Source: JAWLGW01 sp964569055
Lineage (GTDB): Bacteria > Planctomycetota > J058
Assembly (NCBI GenBank): GCA_964569055.1
Contig: CAZMSZ010000004.1
Span: forward strand, 1-52,970
Direction of reading: 5' to 3'
Length of the DNA: 52,970 bases
The notes under the pieces were generated by a model. That model did not search any database. It worked only from the letters and a program-made list of their open reading frames with translations, and was not told where the DNA came from. The position numbers were made by a program, and so were the translations under genes. Positions 8,124-16,853 of the stretch are shown here, piece after piece (within the stretch, counting starts at the first letter, position 1; each line of letters begins with the position of its first letter).

Positions 8124-9542
8124 TCAGCGGAGGAGCTTGACCGCGATGACGGCGGCCGCGAGCACGACCAGGCCGAGCGCGAGGGTGAGCGCGAGCGCGA
8201 GGCCCGGCACGGGCTCGTCCTCCTCCTCGTCGCCGCCCTCGTCGCGCGTCGGGGACGTCCCGCGCCGGGCGGGCGCGCCGGTGTAGGGCCGCACCGTGCG
8301 GTCGCCGGCCAGCCAGGCGTCGAGCTCGTCGGCGAAGGCGGCGGCCGAGGGCGGCCGGTCGGCGGGGTCGCCCGCGAGCGCGCGACGGCAGATCGCGTCG
8401 AGGGCCGGGTCGATCGTGGGGTCCAGCTCGGCGGGCGAGACGATGTCGTTCTCGAGCACGCGCTTGAGCGCCTGCCGCAGGTTGCCGTCGCCGAGCTCGA
8501 GCGGCGCGCGGCCGGTCAGGGCGAAGTACAGGATCCCGCTCAGCCCGTACACGTCGCTCCGCGGGTCCACGCGCTTGCTGTCGCGGACCTGCTCGGGCGG
8601 CATGTAGGTCGGCGTCCCCATGACGGCGCCTGTGGCGGTCAGCCCCTGCACGGCGTCGACCGCCTTGGCGATCCCGAAGTCGGTGAGGCGGACGCCGCCG
8701 TCCGCGGTCACGATCACGTTGTGCGGCTTGAGGTCGCGGTGGATCACCCCGTGCTCGTGGGCGAAGGCCACCACGCGGGCCACGTCGCGCACGAGCTCGA
8801 CGGCCCGTCCGCGCTCGACCCGGTCCACGACCACGTCGAGGGGCTCGCCCGAGACGTAGTCCATCACGTAGTACAGGACGCCCGAGGGGAGCGACCCCGA
8901 CGCGCGCACCGCCACGATCCCGGGGTGCTGCCCGAGGCGCTCCCCGAGCGCGGCCTCGCGGCGGAAGCGCTCCACGTCCTGCGGGCGGGCGCGCGCGGCG
9001 TTGCGCAGCACCTTGACCGCCACGCGCGCGCCGGTCGCCTGATCGAGGCCCGCGTACACCACGCCCATCCCGCCGCGCGCGACCTCGCCCTGGATCGCGA
9101 ACCGTCCGTCGAGGAGCGGCGGGACCGGCGCGGCGTCGCGGGCGGCGCGCCCCTCGGGCGCCAGGCCGGGTCGCGGGGTCGCGGGCGGCGGCGGGGCGGT
9201 CGTGCCGGCGGTCTGGCCGGGCGGGACCCGCGCCGCGTCCCCGCTCACGACGGCGAACGGGTAGCGCGAGGCGCCGAGCTGGATCCGGTCGCCGGGCGCG
9301 GCGAGCGCGGAGCCCGCCACGGGCACCCCATTGACGAACGTGGCGCCGCCGCTGCGGTCCACCACGCTCAGCGCGTCGGGGCCGACGTGGAGCTCGCAGT
9401 GGCGCGGCAGGGTGGCGGGGTCGCCGCAGGGGACGTGGGGCGCCGGGCTCGCGTCCGCGCGCCCGATCACGAGCAGCGCCCCGGGCCGGCAGGGGTGGAC
9501 GGCGCCCGTCACGCCGTCGAGGAGGAGGAGCTGGGCGTCCAC
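8124..9542 (-). CDS. FHA-domain Ser/Thr protein kinase, membrane anchored
   Basis: A 472-aa protein: FHA domain (about 20-100; GR at 27-28, LPRHCE at 45-50, NG at 71-72), Ala/Pro linker, Hanks-type kinase (about 147-420) and one C-terminal membrane helix (about 447-468). The kinase has a GEVARGGMG loop, K177 in VAVK, HRDLKPHN with catalytic D270, DFG at 288-290 and MPPEQ, so it looks active. Having the phosphothreonine reader and the kinase in one chain suggests self-recruitment after autophosphorylation. The start is the GTG at 9542. The gene runs into the SUFU gene on the same strand. An acidic run (DEGGDEEEDE) precedes the membrane helix. Confidence 0.95.
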   Translation of the reverse strand: MDAQLLLLDGVTGAVHPCRPGALLVIGRADASPAPHVPCGDPATLPRHCELHVGPDALSVVDRSGGATFVNGVPVAGSALAAPGDRIQLGASRYPFAVVSGDAARVPPGQTAGTTAPPPPATPRPGLAPEGRAARDAAPVPPLLDGRFAIQGEVARGGMGVVYAGLDQATGARVAVKVLRNAARARPQDVERFRREAALGERLGQHPGIVAVRASGSLPSGVLYYVMDYVSGEPLDVVVDRVERGRAVELVRDVARVVAFAHEHGVIHRDLKPHNVIVTADGGVRLTDFGIAKAVDAVQGLTATGAVMGTPTYMPPEQVRDSKRVDPRSDVYGLSGILYFALTGRAPLELGDGNLRQALKRVLENDIVSPAELDPTIDPALDAICRRALAGDPADRPPSAAAFADELDAWLAGDRTVRPYTGAPARRGTSPTRDEGGDEEEDEPVPGLALALTLALGLVVLAAAVIAVKLLR

Positions 9543-9636
9543 GGCGTCAGCCTACTCGACCGACCGGGCCGCGCGGACACCGCACGCGCGCCGCGGCGCG
9601 CTTGACGTGACCGCCCGACCGCCCCATGCTCGCGGC

Positions 9637-10527
9637 ATGCCGCGCGCGCGAGTGGGCGAGGTCGAGCTCGAGTACGACGTCCGGGGCGCCGGGCCGCCGC
9701 TGGTGCTGATCATGGGGATCGGCGCCCAGCTGATCCACTGGCCCGAGCCGTTCTGCGACCAGCTCGCCGCCCACGGCCTGACGGTGATCCGGTTCGACAA
9801 CCGCGACGCGGGGCGCTCGACCTGCCTCGAGCACCTGCCGCCGCCGCGCCTGCTGCCCAACGTGCTGCGCGTGCTGCTCGGGCGGCGCGCCCACGCGCCC
9901 TACAGCTTGAGCGACATGGCCGCCGACGTGGTCGGGCTCCTCGACGCGCTCGAGCTCGAGGACGCCCACGTGGTCGGGATCTCGATGGGCGGCATGATCG
10001 CGCAGGTCCTCGCAATCGAGCACCCGGCGCGCGTGCGCACCCTGACCTCGTTCGCCTCGACCCCGGGCGACCGCCGCTTCGCCCGCCCGCGCGCGCTGGC
10101 GTCGCTGCTGGATCCGGTGCCGAGCGACCGTCAGGCCGCGATCCGGCGCAGCCTCAAGATCATGAAGGCGATCGGCAGCCCCGACTACCCCATGGACGAG
10201 GCGGCGTTCCTCGAGATCGCCCACCACGCCTACGAGCGCGGCGTCAGCAGCGCGGGGTTCGCGCGCCAGTTCGCCGCGATCCTGGCCTCGGGCAACCGCC
10301 TCCGCCGACTGGCCGACGTGCGCGCGCCCACGCTGGTGCTCCACGGCGCCGAGGACCCGCTGATCCCGCTCGCCGCCGGCGAGGCGACCGCCGCCGCGAT
10401 CCCGGGCGCCGTGCTCGAGGTGATCCCGGGCCTAGGGCACGACCTCCCTCGCCCGCTGTGGCCGAGGATCACCGCCCGGATCGCCGACCACGTGCTTCGC
10501 CACGAGCAGCAGGCTGCGCCGCGCTGA
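9637..10527 (+). CDS. Alpha/beta hydrolase
   Basis: A 296-aa soluble alpha/beta-hydrolase fold protein. The nucleophile elbow GISMGG gives S116, D240 in GAEDPLIP is the likely acid and H268 in GLGHDLP the likely base, so the triad is complete. An oxyanion-region segment LIMGIG (24-29) is present. It resembles the RdmC/pimeloyl-ester methylesterase-like group; the substrate is unknown. The ATG at 9637 is chosen because the family's N-terminal strand begins right after it; the open frame extends upstream only as a shadow of the kinase gene. It is divergent from the FHA-kinase with a 94-bp gap. Confidence 0.92.
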   Translation: MPRARVGEVELEYDVRGAGPPLVLIMGIGAQLIHWPEPFCDQLAAHGLTVIRFDNRDAGRSTCLEHLPPPRLLPNVLRVLLGRRAHAPYSLSDMAADVVGLLDALELEDAHVVGISMGGMIAQVLAIEHPARVRTLTSFASTPGDRRFARPRALASLLDPVPSDRQAAIRRSLKIMKAIGSPDYPMDEAAFLEIAHHAYERGVSSAGFARQFAAILASGNRLRRLADVRAPTLVLHGAEDPLIPLAAGEATAAAIPGAVLEVIPGLGHDLPRPLWPRITARIADHVLRHEQQAAPR

Positions 10528-10608
10528 GGCGCTCGCTTCACGCCGCCTCGGCGCTGATCGCGGCACGAGGAGCTGGTCGGGAGCCCTCCTACAGGTCAGG
10601 ATCTCGCC

Positions 10609-11106
10609 GTGACCGCGGCGCGCTGTCCGTACTGCCACGATCGGCTGGAGAAACCCGACCTACCGCTCGCCACGTGCGCGGACTGCGGGACGCCGTTCCA
10701 TCGCCTCTGCCTGGAGGAGCTCGGCCGCTGCACCACCCTCGGCTGCGCGGGCGCCGAGCTCGAGCCTGAGCGCGCCTCGCCCCAGGAGCTGCTCCTGCGC
10801 GCGCTGCTCGACCTACAGTCTTACGCCGCCCACGGCCCTATTCCAGCCGAGGCACGGGCCGAGGTCGGGCACCTCGTATCGCTGCTCGATCCGGCAGAGG
10901 TGGAACGGGTGCGTGAGCGGGCCCGTAAGGTCCGCAGCTACGACGACGTCGTCGAGGACCGCGCGCGGGTGCGTCGCGCCGTCCCTTCCGCGGGCCCCTG
11001 GACCGGCCCGACCCGCCGCCCGCTGAGCCGGACCGCCATCGTGATCCTGTTCGTCTGGTCCCTGGCGGCGCTCGTGCTCGTCGTGTCGGCCGCGATGCGG
11101 GCCTGA
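10609..11106 (+). CDS. RING-like zinc-finger membrane protein
   Basis: A 165-aa protein with an N-terminal zinc-binding module: C6-x2-C9-x13-C23-x2-C26-x4-H31-x2-C34-x6-C41-x4-C46, an eight-ligand cross-brace order resembling prokaryotic RING fingers. A helical linker (about 55-105) and one C-terminal membrane helix (about 143-161) follow. The start is the GTG at 10609. RING folds in eukaryotes recruit ubiquitin-conjugating enzymes; no E1/E2 or ubiquitin-like gene is visible nearby, so a structural or protein-docking role is equally possible. A second gene (32884-33249) has exactly the same ligand spacing. It converges on the PilZ gene 7 bp away. Confidence 0.87.
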   Translation: MTAARCPYCHDRLEKPDLPLATCADCGTPFHRLCLEELGRCTTLGCAGAELEPERASPQELLLRALLDLQSYAAHGPIPAEARAEVGHLVSLLDPAEVERVRERARKVRSYDDVVEDRARVRRAVPSAGPWTGPTRRPLSRTAIVILFVWSLAALVLVVSAAMRA

Positions 11107-11113
11107 TCGCCTA

Positions 11114-11503
11114 CTACACCGCCCAGCGCCGGCGCCGGGTGGCCTCCCCCTCGCGGGTCCGGCGGCTCGCGATGAACAGGGCCAGCGCGTCGCGGTGCGG
11201 CGGCTCGATGTCGATGAACGTGAGCCCGACCTCGTAGCCTTCGCCGACGCGCACGACCGAGCGGACCTCGCCCAGGGCCTCGACCAGCCGCTCGCGCAGC
11301 GCGATGCTCAGCCGGACGCGCGCGCCGACCTCGAGCGCGCGGTGGAGCTGGACCCGGACGCCGCTGCGCGAGAGGTCGACCGTCCGGCCGAGGATCAGCT
11401 CGCGCGCCCGCGCGCCCTCGGGGTGGGGAGCGAGGTTGATGAGCACGCTCACCCGGAGCCGCGGCTCTCGCCGTCGCTCGGGGAGCAGACGCGGACCGGC
11501 CAC
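11114..11503 (-). CDS. PilZ-domain protein
   Basis: A 129-aa soluble single-domain protein. It has the two c-di-GMP-binding motifs of PilZ: RxxxR (R11 and R15) and DxSxxG (D43, S45, G48), followed by strands including VGARVRLSIAL and YEVGLTFIDI. Both motifs are intact, so nucleotide binding is plausible. The GTG at 11503 is chosen because GGGAGG lies about 9 bases upstream. No diguanylate cyclase is present in the window. The last about 15 residues are Arg-rich and lie outside the fold. Confidence 0.9.
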   Translation of the reverse strand: MAGPRLLPERRREPRLRVSVLINLAPHPEGARARELILGRTVDLSRSGVRVQLHRALEVGARVRLSIALRERLVEALGEVRSVVRVGEGYEVGLTFIDIEPPHRDALALFIASRRTREGEATRRRRWAV

Positions 11504-11675
11504 GAGCCACCTCCCGGGCGGAGGTAGCGCAAGCGGCGCGCCCGCCGCCGCCGGGGCGCGAAGGAGCGAAGCGCGGGCCGGGACGGGCGCACCGCGCGGG
11601 ACGTCACGGTCCCGCGCGCGCGCGGCTGTCCGCGGCTCGGCTCGGAGCTGGGGCTCGGGGGCGACGAGGGCCGGC

Positions 11676-12809
11676 TCAGGCCTTGGCGATCGCCGCCCGC
11701 AGCCCCTGCTCGCGCGCGCGCTCGAGGTAGTCGCGCAGCAGCGAGCTGATCCGGAACACCAGCGGCGTGAGGGCCGCCCCCAGCACGATCGGCAGGGTGT
11801 AGCGGTACCCCCAGTGGCGCAGGTCCGACCCCTCGGTCAGGGCCACCGCCACGACCACGCCCACGATCGCGGTCAGGATCCCCCAGCCGATCCCGCCGAG
11901 GATGGCGCCGCCGATCACGTTGCCCACGCCGACGGGCTCCTCGACCACCTCCACCGGGCAGCGGAACAGGACCAGCGGCAGGAACACCCCCGCGTGGTCC
12001 TCGGTCAGCTTGAGCTTGGGGGCGCCCTCGTTCTGGTGCTCGGGCTTGAGCGCCAGCTCGAGCACGTAGCTGTTCGCCCCCAGCCCGCTCGCCCGGCGCA
12101 CCGTGACCTTCTCCGCCAGCGGCAGCAGGTAGCTGATCAGGCTGTAGTGCGTCGTGGTGCGGGTCGCGTTGCCGAGGTGCTCGGTCTGGATCGTGGTCCC
12201 CAGCAGGCCGGCGCGCAGGTTGGTGACCAGCAGCTTGGCCTTGCCCTTGGCGCCCGCCGTGCGGAGCTGGCCCTCGTAGTCGACGCCGAAGATGATGTCG
12301 GTCAGGACCTCCTTCTCGGTCAGCCAGCCGGCCAGGATCTCGCGCTCCTTGCCGTCGAGCAGGCCGATCAGGCGGCTCATGCGCTCGGCCTCGTCGTCGC
12401 GGAACACGATCGACATCTCCGCGCCGTCGCGCTGCGCCTGGCCGTAGACGTGGGCCATGGGGCCGATCCCCGACACGCACACGTTCTGCCCGCCCGCGGT
12501 CACCACCAGCCCGGTCTGGCCGTCCATGTCCTTCACCAAGGCCACCCGGGTGACCTTCTGGAGCTGCGGCGCGGCCCCGCCGCTGACGCGCGCGGCGCTG
12601 GCCTCGGCCCCGTAGACCAGGAAGCCGCCGTCGGGGAGCGGCGCGAACGTGGTCGCGCCCATCTGGACCGCCTGCTTGCAGGCCGCCTCCACGGCGGTCC
12701 AGGCGCCGCCGCGCCGCAGCCAGGCGAGCGCCACCAGGCCGAGCGCCACGGCCCCGATCGTGCCGAGGTAGACCGCCAGCGCCCCGTACGCGAACGGATC
12801 GAAGACCAT
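11676..12809 (-). CDS. Membrane protein of unknown function
   Basis: A 377-aa protein I do not recognise. An N-terminal hydrophobic segment (about 8-30) is followed by a soluble region of about 250 residues and two C-terminal membrane segments (about 296-328 and 336-355). The soluble part has alternating strands and no catalytic signature that I can name. The ATG at 12809 has GGAGGAGG just upstream, which decides the start. It lies 14 bp downstream of the 503-aa membrane-anchored gene on the same strand, so the two form an operon and probably work together. Confidence 0.85.
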   Translation of the reverse strand: MVFDPFAYGALAVYLGTIGAVALGLVALAWLRRGGAWTAVEAACKQAVQMGATTFAPLPDGGFLVYGAEASAARVSGGAAPQLQKVTRVALVKDMDGQTGLVVTAGGQNVCVSGIGPMAHVYGQAQRDGAEMSIVFRDDEAERMSRLIGLLDGKEREILAGWLTEKEVLTDIIFGVDYEGQLRTAGAKGKAKLLVTNLRAGLLGTTIQTEHLGNATRTTTHYSLISYLLPLAEKVTVRRASGLGANSYVLELALKPEHQNEGAPKLKLTEDHAGVFLPLVLFRCPVEVVEEPVGVGNVIGGAILGGIGWGILTAIVGVVVAVALTEGSDLRHWGYRYTLPIVLGAALTPLVFRISSLLRDYLERAREQGLRAAIAKA

Positions 12810-12823
12810 CGCCTCCTCCACGG

Positions 12824-14335
12824 CTACTCCCCCCGCGCTTCGATCGCGCGCACCGCGGCGGCGACCTCGTCCTTGAACATGATGTCCCGCTGCTCGCGGC
12901 CCTTGGGGCCGGTCGTCGTCTCGATGTACGAGTCGGGGTCCTCGGCGTAGCGGGCCAGGATCGGGAGCACCGGCGCGGAGCCGGTGTCCTGCAGCACCTT
13001 GAAGCCCATCTTCTTGTAGATCCAGAACACCTGCGTCGGGTCGCCTTCGGCCTCGTCGAGCAGGCGCGCGAGGTTCTCGCCGATCCGCACCCCGCCGGCC
13101 TCGCCGGTCGCGCGGAGCATCGCCTCGTAGATCTCGACCTCCTTGACCATGAACTGGTCCTTCTTGGCGATGTAGCGGAACATCACGTCGATCAGCTTCT
13201 CGGGCGTCAGGCGCACCTGGAGCGTGTTGGCGCAGTACTCGGCCACCTCGGGGTCGAACGCCGAGAGCCCGTGGACGAAGCAGAAGTCGACCGGCTCGTT
13301 GTCCGGGACCTCGCGCATCGCCTTGAGCATCTCCTTGACCCGGAAGGCGAGCTGCGAGAAGCGCGCGGCCACCTGCCGGGCCTCGGCGACCACCTCGGCG
13401 GGGATCGGCTCGCCGCCGCGGCTCGCCTGCTCCTCGACGGCCATCTGGACCTGCATCGCCCAGCGCAGCCCCCCCTCGGAGAACACGCCCTCCTCGTACG
13501 CGGTCAGCTGCTCCTGGCAGTAGCCGGTCAGGAACTCGATGTTGACGTCGCGCAGCGCCTCGGCCGCGAGGTTCACGATCGAGCGCTCCTCGCGGTACAG
13601 CGCCTCCTTGAGCTCCTCGGTGCCCGCCTTGCCGAACGCGAGCAGGCTCTCGGCCTCCTCCTCGAACCGGCCGCCGCTCCCCTGCGAGGCCACGTACGCG
13701 AGGATCGCGTCGATGTGGGCCGGGTCCTTGGTGCTGGCGAGCACGCGGTGCCAGCGCCCGCGCTCCGCGAGCGGCTCGATCTTCACGACGTGCGGGGCCA
13801 GCGCCTCGGGCGGATAGTCCGCCTCGAGGTGGGCCCGCACCTGCAGGTCGACCTCGCCGTGGAGCTCGCCCTCGCCGAGCAACTCGAACAGCGGCGGGAC
13901 GGCGGCCGCCCCGAACGTGGCCAGGCTCTTCAGCGCCGCGTCGGCGTCCTCGTCGGCCCTCCAGCTGCGGAGGGCGGCCAGGTAGGCCACGATCGCCGGG
14001 GCGTGGCTCGCGTCGCCGGTCGAGGCCAGCGTCGCGTGGAACGCGCCCCGGTCCGCCGGCTCGGAGAGCGCGAGCACCCGCTCGAGCACCTCGGCGGGGG
14101 GGAGCTCCATCGCGTATCGCCGCGCGCGATCCCGGTTGTGCTGGAACTCCCCCTTGTCGGCGAGCACCGCGAAGAAGTGGGGCGCTCGCACCACGTGGAG
14201 GAACCCCACGGCGGCGGCGACCCCCGCGATCACCGCGAGGAGCCCGACGCCGCACGAGCCGTGCGGCTTGATCGGGTCGGGCACGTCGAAGGTCTTGAGG
14301 TCGGAGACGTCGGGCCGGGGGTCTGGTTCGGCCAT
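12824..14335 (-). CDS. Membrane-anchored helical-repeat protein of unknown function
   Basis: A 503-aa protein with one N-terminal membrane helix (about 29-49) and a long, mostly alpha-helical remainder. Blocks such as GAAAVPPLFELLGEGEL and AGTEELKEALYREERSIVN recall HEAT/armadillo repeats, each pairing a loss-tally or position helix with a second helix. No enzymatic motif is visible. The ATG at 14335 is preceded by GGAG. It is the first gene of a two-gene leftward operon with the 377-aa membrane protein. Which side of the membrane the repeats face is not clear. Confidence 0.85.
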   Translation of the reverse strand: MAEPDPRPDVSDLKTFDVPDPIKPHGSCGVGLLAVIAGVAAAVGFLHVVRAPHFFAVLADKGEFQHNRDRARRYAMELPPAEVLERVLALSEPADRGAFHATLASTGDASHAPAIVAYLAALRSWRADEDADAALKSLATFGAAAVPPLFELLGEGELHGEVDLQVRAHLEADYPPEALAPHVVKIEPLAERGRWHRVLASTKDPAHIDAILAYVASQGSGGRFEEEAESLLAFGKAGTEELKEALYREERSIVNLAAEALRDVNIEFLTGYCQEQLTAYEEGVFSEGGLRWAMQVQMAVEEQASRGGEPIPAEVVAEARQVAARFSQLAFRVKEMLKAMREVPDNEPVDFCFVHGLSAFDPEVAEYCANTLQVRLTPEKLIDVMFRYIAKKDQFMVKEVEIYEAMLRATGEAGGVRIGENLARLLDEAEGDPTQVFWIYKKMGFKVLQDTGSAPVLPILARYAEDPDSYIETTTGPKGREQRDIMFKDEVAAAVRAIEARGE

Positions 14336-14444
14336 GCAGGGCTCCTGGCACGCGTAGGCGCGCCATTGTGCGGCCGGCCCGGCGGGCCGCAAGGCCGTTC
14401 CGGCCAGGCCCGTTATCCTCAGGCGCGGCAAGCAGGAGGTGCGG

Positions 14445-15005
14445 ATGGCGCACGACAACCCCTGGCGCACGGTCTCGAGCCGCTGGGTCTACGAGAACGG
14501 CTGGATGCGCGTGCGCGAGGACCAGGTGATCCGCCCCGACGGCTCGCCGGGGCTGTACGGCGTGGTCGTGCCGACCCACGTGGCCACGGGGGTGGTCGCG
14601 CTCGACGAGGCGGACCGCGTCACCCTGGTGGGTCAGTGGCGCTATCCGCTCGAGCGCTACTCGTGGGAGATCGTGGAGGGCGGCGCCGACCCCGGCGAGG
14701 AGCCGCTCGCCGCCGCCCAGCGCGAGCTGCGCGAGGAGGCGGGCCTGCTCGCGGCCCAGTGGAGCCCGCTCGGGGGCGAGCTCCACCTCAGCAACTGCTT
14801 CACGTCGGAGGTCGGCTTCCTCTACCTCGCCCGGCGCCTGACGCAGGTCGAGGCCGAGCCCGACCCGACCGAGCGGCTGACGCTCCGGCGCGTGCCCCTG
14901 GCCGAGGCGGTGGCGATGGTGGAGCGCGGCGCGATCACCGACGCCATGAGCGTGATGGGGCTCCTGCTCGCGGCGCGGGCGCTCAGCGGCTGCCGCTCGG
15001 CGTGA
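14445..15005 (+). CDS. Nudix hydrolase, ADP-ribose pyrophosphatase-like
   Basis: A 186-aa hydrolase of nucleoside diphosphates linked to another moiety. The Nudix box lies at 79-101 and fits G-x5-E-x7-REUxEExGU, reading REL REEAGL at its C-terminal half. The overall order (WRTVSSRWVYEN start, QWRYPLERYSWEIVEGG before the box) is like the ADP-ribose/GDP-mannose pyrophosphatase group. The ATG at 14445 is chosen over the GTG six bases upstream because AGGAGG at 14434-14439 is optimally spaced. Its 3' end overlaps the convergent gene 14983-15477 by 23 bp. Confidence 0.93.
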   Translation: MAHDNPWRTVSSRWVYENGWMRVREDQVIRPDGSPGLYGVVVPTHVATGVVALDEADRVTLVGQWRYPLERYSWEIVEGGADPGEEPLAAAQRELREEAGLLAAQWSPLGGELHLSNCFTSEVGFLYLARRLTQVEAEPDPTERLTLRRVPLAEAVAMVERGAITDAMSVMGLLLAARALSGCRSA

Positions 15006-15477
15006 ACGCCGGCTCGATCGCCTGCTCGCGCTGCACGATCAGGGCGTCGCGCTGGTGCTCCGCCTGCTCCGCGAGGCCCTCGAAGTCGAACCCGTCGAGG
15101 CGATGCTCGCGGATCTTGGCCCACGAGAGCGTGCGCCACACCATGGTCTGGGACTCGAGCGCCACGATGAGCGTCTCGAGCTCGTAGATCCGCGCCAGGT
15201 CGGTGTAGCGCAGGGTCATCTCGTTGGGCTTGAGGCGCCCCACCAGCTCGCCGAGGCGGGCGACGCCCGCCTTGAGCCAGCTCTCGCTGCCGCCCACGGC
15301 CTCGAGCGCCCGCCGCATCTCGCGCTGCCCCGTGTGCAGCTCGTCGATCACGCGCTCGAGCACGCCGGCCAGCGGCTGCTCGGGGTTGTTGCGGCGGCAG
15401 CGGCGCGCGAGCGCCAGCGCGCCCGTGTTGGTCGCGAGGTGATCCTGGAGGTAGAGACGCAGGTACTGATCGGGCAC
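14983..15477 (-). CDS. Small all-helical protein of unknown function
   Basis: A 164-aa soluble protein predicted to be four or five helices. The opening LRLYLQDHLATNTGALAL and the later YTDLARIYELETL segment resemble a set of uncharacterised bacterial proteins of about 165 aa that I recall from actinobacteria and others, with a ferritin-like or four-helix appearance; this is from memory and not checked. No metal-ligand pattern is obvious. The GTG at 15477 is preceded by CAGGAGGTCACC, a strong SD. Its end overlaps the Nudix gene tail to tail. Confidence 0.82.
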   Translation of the reverse strand: MPDQYLRLYLQDHLATNTGALALARRCRRNNPEQPLAGVLERVIDELHTGQREMRRALEAVGGSESWLKAGVARLGELVGRLKPNEMTLRYTDLARIYELETLIVALESQTMVWRTLSWAKIREHRLDGFDFEGLAEQAEHQRDALIVQREQAIEPAFTPSGSR

Positions 15478-15700
15478 GGTGACCTCCTGAGCTCGGCGTC
15501 GCTCGGGGTACCCGGCGCAAACGCGAGGCCGGCGGGCGGGCGCGCCGGGCGGCGAGGCGCGAGGCGCGTCAGGGTCGGCCCGTCCCGTCGCGCCCGGTCT
15601 CGGGCGCGAGTCGCCGCCGTTCCCCGCCCGGGCTCCGAGGGGCCGAGCGGCGCACGCTGCGCCCTTTGCTGGGCCGGCGCAGCCGGCGCCAGGAGGATCC

Positions 15701-16822
15701 ATGAGCGACTCGTCGGCCCAAGGGACCGCCCCGGGGCTGCGCGCTGCGCGCGAGGAGCTGGAGCGGCGGTGGACCGGGCGCATGGCGCGCGTCGGGGCCG
15801 GGGAGCTGGTCGCCCCGGCCGTGAGCCGCGCGCTCCCCGACCTCGTCGAGCTGATGGACCGCGCGCTGGCGCGCGAGGAGCCCGCGCCCGAGCGGGCGGC
15901 CGCGGCGCTCGGGCACGCGCTGCCCGACGACGAGGCCGCGCCCCTCGCGCTGTGGCGCAGCTTGCAGGCGCTGCGCGACGCCGCGCTCGAGCTGCTCGCG
16001 GAGCGCGGCGCCGCCGCGCCCGAGGCGCGCGCCCTCCTGGGCGACGCGCTGGCGAGCGTGGCGGTGGGCGCGGGCGCGCACGCGCTCGGTCGCGCCCGGG
16101 CCGAGGCGGCCCTGGCGGCCGGGGACCGCGCGCGGCACCAGGCGTTCATGCGCCAGCTCGCGCACGAGCTGCGCACGCCGCTCAACGCCGTGAGCCTCAG
16201 CTTGCAGCTGTTCGAGCGCGCCCTCGACGAGGTGGGCCGCCAGCGCGCGCTCGACGCCGCGCGCCGCAGCCTGCGCCAGCTCGAGGCCATGTCGCTCAAC
16301 CTGCTCGACGCCAACCGCGTGCTCTCCGACCGGCCGCTCCCGCTGCAGCTCGAGCCGCTCGACCTGCTGGACGTCTGCCAGGCCGTGTGCCGCGACCTCG
16401 AGGCGCACACCTGGCGCGACCGGTGCCGGGTCGAGGGCCCCTCGGTCCACGGCTGGTGGGGCGGGCACGCGGTGCGCCGCCTGCTCACGGCCCTGATCGA
16501 CAACGCGCTCCGCTACGGCAGCTGGCAGAGCCCCGTCACCGTCCGCCTGATCCCCCGCGGGGAGCGGGTCACGGTCGAGGTCCACAACCACGGCAAGCCG
16601 CTGAGCCCCGAGCGCCAGCGCGCGCTGCTGGCCGGACGCCTGCAGCCCACCGAAGAGGGCAGCACCCCCGGCCGCCTCGGCGTCGGCCTCCTCCTGGCCC
16701 GCGGCCTGGCCGAGGCCCACCACGGCCGCCTCTCCGTGCGCAGCGACGCCGACGGGACGACGTTCAGCGTGGACCTCCCGCGCGACACCCGCCTGGCCCG
16801 CAGCCGCCGCCGCGCGGCGTGA
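15701..16822 (+). CDS. Soluble sensor histidine kinase
   Basis: A 373-aa histidine kinase without membrane segments. The N-terminal about 140 residues are helical, resembling RsbRD-type input regions. The phosphoacceptor is H155 in QLAHELRTPLN, and the catalytic domain shows the N-box IDNAL (N268), a G-box (LGVGLLLARGL, 326-336) and the final strand TFSVDLP. All motifs appear intact. The ATG at 15701 follows AGGAGGATCC. No response regulator lies next to it, so it is an orphan kinase. A 223-bp gap precedes it, in which I see no clear promoter. Confidence 0.92.
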   Translation: MSDSSAQGTAPGLRAAREELERRWTGRMARVGAGELVAPAVSRALPDLVELMDRALAREEPAPERAAAALGHALPDDEAAPLALWRSLQALRDAALELLAERGAAAPEARALLGDALASVAVGAGAHALGRARAEAALAAGDRARHQAFMRQLAHELRTPLNAVSLSLQLFERALDEVGRQRALDAARRSLRQLEAMSLNLLDANRVLSDRPLPLQLEPLDLLDVCQAVCRDLEAHTWRDRCRVEGPSVHGWWGGHAVRRLLTALIDNALRYGSWQSPVTVRLIPRGERVTVEVHNHGKPLSPERQRALLAGRLQPTEEGSTPGRLGVGLLLARGLAEAHHGRLSVRSDADGTTFSVDLPRDTRLARSRRRAA

Positions 16823-16853
16823 GGTGAGCCGGCAGCCAGCCTCTCGGTCCGCG

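Noticed and set aside
11676..14786. One 1036-residue minus-strand fusion covering two genes
   Set aside because: The 5' part reads an antisense/out-of-frame translation. The real genes are two (11676-12809 and 12824-14335), each with its own SD and membrane helix.
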